64,000 nucleotides of DNA, from the NCBI GenBank assembly GCA_963834725.1, contig CAWICN010000001.1:1550001-1614000 (forward strand), written 5' to 3'. Positions 59,379 to 64,000 of this stretch are shown here, piece by piece. The position numbers and the translations under genes are program-made. Origin of the DNA: PALSA-693 sp963834725 (GTDB lineage Bacteria; Actinomycetota; Acidimicrobiia; Acidimicrobiales; Palsa-688). The notes beneath the pieces were generated by a model that ran no database searches, was not told the origin of the DNA, and worked only from the letters and a program-made list of their open reading frames with translations. Each line of letters opens with the position of its first letter. Position 1 is the stretch's first letter.

Positions 59379-60665
59379 TCATGCGTTATCCGCAACGACG
59401 GCGCCGTCCTCGTCGGGCTGCCATGCGCCGCGCACCTTTCTATAGGAGTACCACCTCCCGTCCCGGCCGAGACGCAACTGCCGATCGGCAAGGGTGACAC
59501 GGTTGGCGGAAACCCGGGCGCCCGGCCCGAGCGCGGCGCGGCCCGGTGCCATGTCGGCCGGCGTCGGCTCCCAGGACTCGACCAGCGCAGCCCGTCCACC
59601 ACGGCCGCCGATCCTCCAGGCCAGCGCGCCGAAGAACAGGTCACGCCGCCCGGCTCCGGCCCGGCGGGCCAGATCATCAAGACCCACCGGGGCTGGCGTT
59701 CCCTCCAGCATTGTGGCGGCCCAGCGAGCACAGTCCTCCTCGAAGGTCAGCTCGAGCCCGGATCGGCCCTCCCCGGTCGCCAACGCCCAGGCCCGTTTCG
59801 CGGCGTCGGTGGCCAGGGCGACCAGCGCCCCCGTGTCCACCCCGGAGCCTGGCGGGGCCGCGTCGAGGACCAACGGCGGCCGGCCGGCGTGCCGGGGCGG
59901 CGCCGGGAGCGCAACGGTCTGCGGGCTGGACCACCCCTGTTCGGCTGCCCACGCCTCACGGGCTGCCACCCCGGCGTCGTCCTCCCATCCACGGGCCCAA
60001 CCGTCCGCGACGTCGCGGTCGAGGTCAGACCCCGTTCCGGAACGGTCCGGCCCCGCCAGACCGCGCTGGCGCCGGATACCGGCGAGCAACTCCTCCCGCC
60101 CCTTGCCGCGCAACACGAAGAGCAGAAACGGGTCTCGGTCAAGCTCGTCGGCCACCAGGTAACAGACCGCCGCCGAATGCTTGCACGGGTCCGCCCAGTC
60201 CGGGCAGGAGCAGCGGGGCTGCACCTCGCCAGCCCCCGGGAGCAGATCCAGTCCGACGGCGCGCACGTCGCCGGCTACCTCCGGTACGAGCTCTCCTTCA
60301 AGTAAGGCAGCCGCGTGCCCGACCTGCGCGGCCAGGGCGTCCAGCACCACTGCCCACTCGCGATCGGAGAACTGCCGCACCCGGACCCGCACCTGATACG
60401 GCGTACGGCGAGAGCCCTGGACCGGCGCGGCCACCTCGCCCGGCGTGACGTCGAGCTCGCCGACTGCACCCTCACGGGCGTAGGTCCGGCCACGAGGGAG
60501 GCGGTTGGGGTCGAGGCTGGCGCGCTCTTCGAGGGCCACGACCCATTGCCGGCCCCACCAGGTCGCGCCAAATGGCTTGCGACCCTTCGCCCGGCGCGAC
60601 CCGGGCCCGAGGCGGCGGGGCTGCCGTGTCGGCCACGCACCGGGACCGAAGGGCGCGGAACTCAC
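59379..60665 (-). CDS. SWIM zinc-finger protein
   Basis: The 428-aa protein has a SWIM motif at residues 152-163 (CSCPDWADPCKH; Cys152, Cys154, Cys161, His163). The N-terminal FGATWWGRQWVVALEERAS and the RGRTYAREGAVGELDV segment are typical of actinobacterial SWIM proteins partnered with SNF2 ATPases. The region after the finger is Ala/Gly-rich and less conserved. GTG 60665 overlaps the stop of the SNF2 gene (GTGA), showing translational coupling. A DNA- or protein-contact role for the ATPase is likely. Confidence 0.9.
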   Translation of the reverse strand: MSSAPFGPGAWPTRQPRRLGPGSRRAKGRKPFGATWWGRQWVVALEERASLDPNRLPRGRTYAREGAVGELDVTPGEVAAPVQGSRRTPYQVRVRVRQFSDREWAVVLDALAAQVGHAAALLEGELVPEVAGDVRAVGLDLLPGAGEVQPRCSCPDWADPCKHSAAVCYLVADELDRDPFLLFVLRGKGREELLAGIRRQRGLAGPDRSGTGSDLDRDVADGWARGWEDDAGVAAREAWAAEQGWSSPQTVALPAPPRHAGRPPLVLDAAPPGSGVDTGALVALATDAAKRAWALATGEGRSGLELTFEEDCARWAATMLEGTPAPVGLDDLARRAGAGRRDLFFGALAWRIGGRGGRAALVESWEPTPADMAPGRAALGPGARVSANRVTLADRQLRLGRDGRWYSYRKVRGAWQPDEDGAVVADNA

Positions 60666-63600
60666 GTGCTCGCCAGCTTCACCAGGTCGGCGAGCTCGTC
60701 GTCGGACAGCTCGGCGATCCAGGCCTCCCCGTCGCCAACCACGGCCTCGGCCAGATCACGCTTCTTCGCCAGCAGGTCTGCTATCCGGTCCTCCAGGGTC
60801 CCTTCGGTGACCAGGCGGTGAACCTGCACCGGCCGGTCCTGCCCGATCCGGTGGGCCCGGTCGGTGGCCTGGTCCTCGACCGCAGGATTCCACCAGCGGT
60901 CGTAGTGAATCACGTGCGTCGCCCGGGTCAGATTGAGCCCCACCCCACCCGCCTTGAGCGAAAGCAGGAAGACCGGTGCCCGCCCGGACTGGAACGCCGC
61001 GACCAGCTCGTCCCGACGCCGGGCCGGTACCGAACCATGCAGAAACAGCGTCCTGATGCCGAGCTGGGACAGCCGGGTCTCGATGATGGAGCACATCTCG
61101 ACGTATTGCGAGAACACGAGCACCGACTCCCCCTCATCCAGCACCACGCCGAGCACTTCCTCCAGGGCGGCGAGCTTGCCCGAACGTCCGGCGATCGGTT
61201 GACGCTGGTGCAGGTACTGGGCGGGATGGTTACAGATCTGCTTGAGGACCGTCATCAGCCGGAAGACCAGCCCCTGGCGCTGGATACCCTGCTTGTTGCG
61301 AATGGCGTCGAGTGCCTCGCGCACCTCGGCTTTGTAGAGCGTCACCTGTTCCTCGGTCAGGCCCACCACCCGGTCGGTAACCGTCCGGGGCGGCAGATCG
61401 GGCGCGATGGCGGGATCGGTCTTTTTCCGGCGCAACAGGAAAGGTCGCACGGTGCGAGTCAAGCGTTCGGTCACCTCCGGATCCCGCCGCCGCTCGACCG
61501 GGATGGCGATCTCCCGACGGAACCGTTCCAGGGGACCGAGCAGCCCCGGCGTCGTCCAGTCGAGGATCGACCACAGCTCGCTCAGCCGGTTCTCGACAGG
61601 GGTGCCCGTTAGCGCAATACGACAGCTCCCGCCGAGCGACCGGAGGGCGCGCGCCGTGTCCGAGAACGGGTTCTTGGCGTGCTGCGCCTCATCGGCCACC
61701 ACGATCGAGAAATCGGCCCGGGCCAGCGACGCCCGATCGCGGCGGGCCACCCCGTAAGTGGTGAAGACGACCTCGCCGTGGCGCAGATCCTCGAGAGTGC
61801 GTTCGGAGCCGTAGAAACGGCGCACCGGGACTCCAGGAGCGAAGCGCTGAAACTCCCGGAACCAGTTCCCCAACAAAGAGGTTGGAGAAATGATCAGCGT
61901 CGTGGCCTCTGCCGCGGGCCGCCCGCTCGGGGTGATCTGGCTTGAGATCTGGCCGCCGCTGGATGAAGCCCGAACCGCCCGTTCCCCGGCCCGGCGGTGC
62001 AGGTGCAGGCCGATGACCTGGATGGTCTTGCCCAGCCCCATGTCGTCGGCCAGACAAGCGCCGAGCCCGAGCTCGCACATCTGGTGGAGCCAGGCCACGC
62101 CTCGCTCCTGATAGGGACGCAGCTCGCCGACGAAGCCGGGCGGTGAGCCGAGCACCCTGGCCTCGTCGTCGGCGGCGATGGCCCGTACCCGCTCGACCAG
62201 CACGGCCATGGCTCCCTCGGCTACGACCGGTACCGTCTCGCCGTCGACCATCATCTGGCCGGCTATCGCAGCGGCGAGCGCCTCCACCGCCGACATCCTC
62301 CGCTCCCGCCGCTGCCGAGCCCGGGCAAGGATCGTCGCGTCGACGTGCACCCACTTGCCGCGCAATCGAACGATCGACCGTTTCGCCTCGGCCACGTGCT
62401 CTATCTCCTCGGGAGACAGCGTCTCGCCGGCGATCGCAACCCGCCAATCGAACTTCACCAGCTCGTCGACGGAAAAGCCGCCCGCGTCCGATCCGGGAGG
62501 CGACGTCACCGCGGCTTGCAGCGTCAGCCCTTCGGAGAGCAGCGACGACGGCCACAGCACTTCGATCCCGGCCGCCCGCAGGGCATCGCCGCCGTCGCCG
62601 AGAAGGTCCTCCACCTCCTCGTCGGAGAGCCGTAGCGCCACGGGCACCCGCTCGGCCAGGAGTCTCCCGAGCGGCGCCCACACGCGCGATCCCCGGCGGA
62701 GAGCCAGGAGCAAGTTTGCTTCGGCGTCCGGGTCGAGGCGCGACACCACAGAAGCCGGCATCGACAACAGGTCGGCCGCGTCGACCACCAGGCTCGGATC
62801 GATCAGCGACGTCATCTGTACGACGGCTGCCGCTCTCGGCTCCTCGAGCCCGGCTTCCTCCCCTGCTTCCTCTACTTCCTCCTCGCCGGCGGACCCCGGC
62901 TCTGCGGCGTCGATGGCCAGCCCGGTCGGAGCTTCTCGCTCGGCGAGCTCGCCGAGGGTGACCCGCAGCCCGATCCTGGCGGTGCCCTCCGAATGCGCCG
63001 GCCCGGCTGCTTCGGCCAACCAGCCGGTCAGATGCTCCGCGTGGGCCGCGTCCCCGGCGGCGAACAGCCCTGCTCCCGCCACCGCCGGTGCCGCAGCAGT
63101 GCGGACGAGCGAGTCGGCCAGGGCATCCCACAAGGCTCGGACCGCGAATCTGGGCGACATGATCCGAAGCGGTGACCTGCGCCCCGCTGGCAGGCAGTGG
63201 GCAGCAGGCGGAAGCGAAGCGGCGATCTGTTGGAGCAGGCGGTGGTCGTCGGGGTCGAGCGGGCCGGCCCGCCAGGCGTCCCAGCCCTCAGGAGTGACAG
63301 TCGGAAAGAGCCTCCCCCGGGCCAGCAGGCCGAGGCCCGCCACCACGGCGCTGCTCCAGGCCGTGATCGACGGCCGGGTCCGCCACGGCTCCTCCAGATC
63401 GAGCAGCCACGTCAGCGCGTCCGACAGGGCGATGTCGTGGGCCGGCACCTCCCTTCGCCGGACGCGGCGGCCGGTGGGGCGCACGACCTCCAGCGCCCCG
63501 CCGAAGTACCGGCCATCGGACGGATCGGGCACCCGGGGGATTGGCGGCGTGCCGCCAGCAGGCCGGGGGTCCAGCCCCGCAACCAGTAGACCGGCATCGT

Positions 63601-63748
63601 CGGGGGGAATATAGACGGCGAAGGTCCCGTAGCGAGGAGGGCTGCCGGGCAAGAACAGCAGGTCGACCGCCGGGCCGGCTGCGAGAGCAGGTCCGCCGCC
63701 CTCGAAGCCAACGTCCTCGTCGACGTCTGCAGCCGTCGGGACCTCCAT
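60662..63748 (-). CDS. SNF2-family DNA-dependent ATPase/helicase
   Basis: ATG 63748 gives 1028 aa. The N half (to about 400) is a family-specific region, followed by the bacterial SNF2-associated domain (ETLSPEEIEHVAEAKRSIVR). The motor has Walker A DDMGLGKTIQ (about 571), the DEAQ box VADEAQHAKNP, LTGTPVENRLSELWSILDW, and the C-terminal lobe with SLKAGGVGLNLTRATHVIHY and the arginine finger in DRAHRIGQDRPVQ. Such proteins translocate on double-stranded DNA to remodel complexes. It is coupled to the SWIM gene. The in-frame extension to 63892 is not supported by homology or an SD. Confidence 0.93.
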   Translation of the reverse strand: MEVPTAADVDEDVGFEGGGPALAAGPAVDLLFLPGSPPRYGTFAVYIPPDDAGLLVAGLDPRPAGGTPPIPRVPDPSDGRYFGGALEVVRPTGRRVRRREVPAHDIALSDALTWLLDLEEPWRTRPSITAWSSAVVAGLGLLARGRLFPTVTPEGWDAWRAGPLDPDDHRLLQQIAASLPPAAHCLPAGRRSPLRIMSPRFAVRALWDALADSLVRTAAAPAVAGAGLFAAGDAAHAEHLTGWLAEAAGPAHSEGTARIGLRVTLGELAEREAPTGLAIDAAEPGSAGEEEVEEAGEEAGLEEPRAAAVVQMTSLIDPSLVVDAADLLSMPASVVSRLDPDAEANLLLALRRGSRVWAPLGRLLAERVPVALRLSDEEVEDLLGDGGDALRAAGIEVLWPSSLLSEGLTLQAAVTSPPGSDAGGFSVDELVKFDWRVAIAGETLSPEEIEHVAEAKRSIVRLRGKWVHVDATILARARQRRERRMSAVEALAAAIAGQMMVDGETVPVVAEGAMAVLVERVRAIAADDEARVLGSPPGFVGELRPYQERGVAWLHQMCELGLGACLADDMGLGKTIQVIGLHLHRRAGERAVRASSSGGQISSQITPSGRPAAEATTLIISPTSLLGNWFREFQRFAPGVPVRRFYGSERTLEDLRHGEVVFTTYGVARRDRASLARADFSIVVADEAQHAKNPFSDTARALRSLGGSCRIALTGTPVENRLSELWSILDWTTPGLLGPLERFRREIAIPVERRRDPEVTERLTRTVRPFLLRRKKTDPAIAPDLPPRTVTDRVVGLTEEQVTLYKAEVREALDAIRNKQGIQRQGLVFRLMTVLKQICNHPAQYLHQRQPIAGRSGKLAALEEVLGVVLDEGESVLVFSQYVEMCSIIETRLSQLGIRTLFLHGSVPARRRDELVAAFQSGRAPVFLLSLKAGGVGLNLTRATHVIHYDRWWNPAVEDQATDRAHRIGQDRPVQVHRLVTEGTLEDRIADLLAKKRDLAEAVVGDGEAWIAELSDDELADLVKLAST

Positions 63749-63820
63749 GGCGCCTGGAGAGTCTATCCGTGCATCAGTGACGCAACGAGCGTCCGGACAT
63801 CCACAGCGTGGCGGTTTCGC

Positions 63821-63924
63821 AGGGATTTTTCTGTCGCGAATCCGGCCCAAACGGAGGGGCCGAGGCGCTTCTCTGCAGCAATTTGTGCCCAACTGAAGGG
63901 GGGCGTGCTGCAGAAAAAGATCGG
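63821..63924. repeat. Repeats related to the 9-kb array, upstream of the SNF2 gene
   Basis: Read on the minus strand, CCCCTTCAGTTGGGCACAAA then TTGCTGCAGAGAAG (63868-63901) parallels CCCCTTCAACTGGGCGCACT then TTGCTACAGCAAAG at 9011-9044. Weaker relatives are TTTGGGCCGGATTCGCGACA then GAAAAA (about 63824-63852) and a CTGCAG unit at about 63908. The region is in the 5' flank of the SNF2 gene; 63749-64000 contains no other gene that I can support. Confidence 0.6.
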
Positions 63925-64000
63925 GATGGCGGCGTCATCTGACCCTTGGAACCGCGTAGCCGGTGACATCGTGGGGCGTGTATGGCTCCTCCAGCTGCTT

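Overview
The window is GC-rich DNA from an actinomycete. GTG and TTG starts are frequent and Shine-Dalgarno sites are purine-rich. The gene families are ones common in Actinomycetota: a mycofactocin-coupled type SDR, an SCP-x-like thiolase beside a DUF35 fusion, NlpC/P60 with a Ser/Thr linker, a SNF2/SWIM pair and a Co-type nitrile hydratase. The species cannot be named from sequence alone; Acidimicrobiia-like is a guess. I saw no rRNA, tRNA, CRISPR array, intact insertion sequence or prophage.

Left part (1-24.3 kb): the tail of a Fur-family regulator, a double-length CaiB/BaiF CoA-transferase with a small hydrolase, a truncated cupin, an ArsR-like regulator with a DUF3887 hydrolase, and a TauD-type dioxygenase. 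Next come a three-gene minus-strand group (SagB-type dehydrogenase, beta-propeller protein, Ig-like protein), another hydrolase with a frameshifted tail, rpiA, a ferredoxin-reductase-like flavoprotein, DUF488 and class I aldolase. A divergent pair follows: an FMN alpha-hydroxyacid oxidase and a ThDP enzyme, separated by a striking 32-bp tandem array. A metallophosphoesterase closes this part.

Centre (24.3-38 kb): two unequal carboxyltransferase subunits and a 70-aa biotin carrier, with no biotin carboxylase. Downstream are a TetR gene with a palindromic operator candidate and a long plus-strand catabolic operon: class III aminotransferase, a five-gene Dpp/Opp-type ABC importer, class II aldolase and PfkB kinase. 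The operon looks built to import a small organic solute, deaminate it, phosphorylate it and cleave it.

Right part (38-64 kb): many small repeats and several broken genes. The broken genes are a TetR pseudogene, an SDR pseudogene, a glutaredoxin-thioredoxin reductase fusion, an AttH-like protein and a SnoaL-like protein. Intact genes include MoxR/VWA, a nucleotidyltransferase, nitrile hydratase beta-alpha-activator, an APH-type phosphotransferase, an orphan branched-chain-type binding protein, an epoxide hydrolase, thiolase plus HMG-CoA-synthase-like/DUF35, a large cell-wall NlpC/P60 protein, DUF427, and a SWIM/SNF2 pair.

The most notable signals are: (1) carboxyltransferase paralogues that have lost opposite motifs, (2) a ~102-bp dispersed element with conserved ends and unrelated but equal-length interior, (3) two long hairpins that differ by compensatory changes, (4) unrelated minisatellite arrays of 31-36 bp, and (5) a concentration of single-base frameshifts that may be gene decay or consensus errors.
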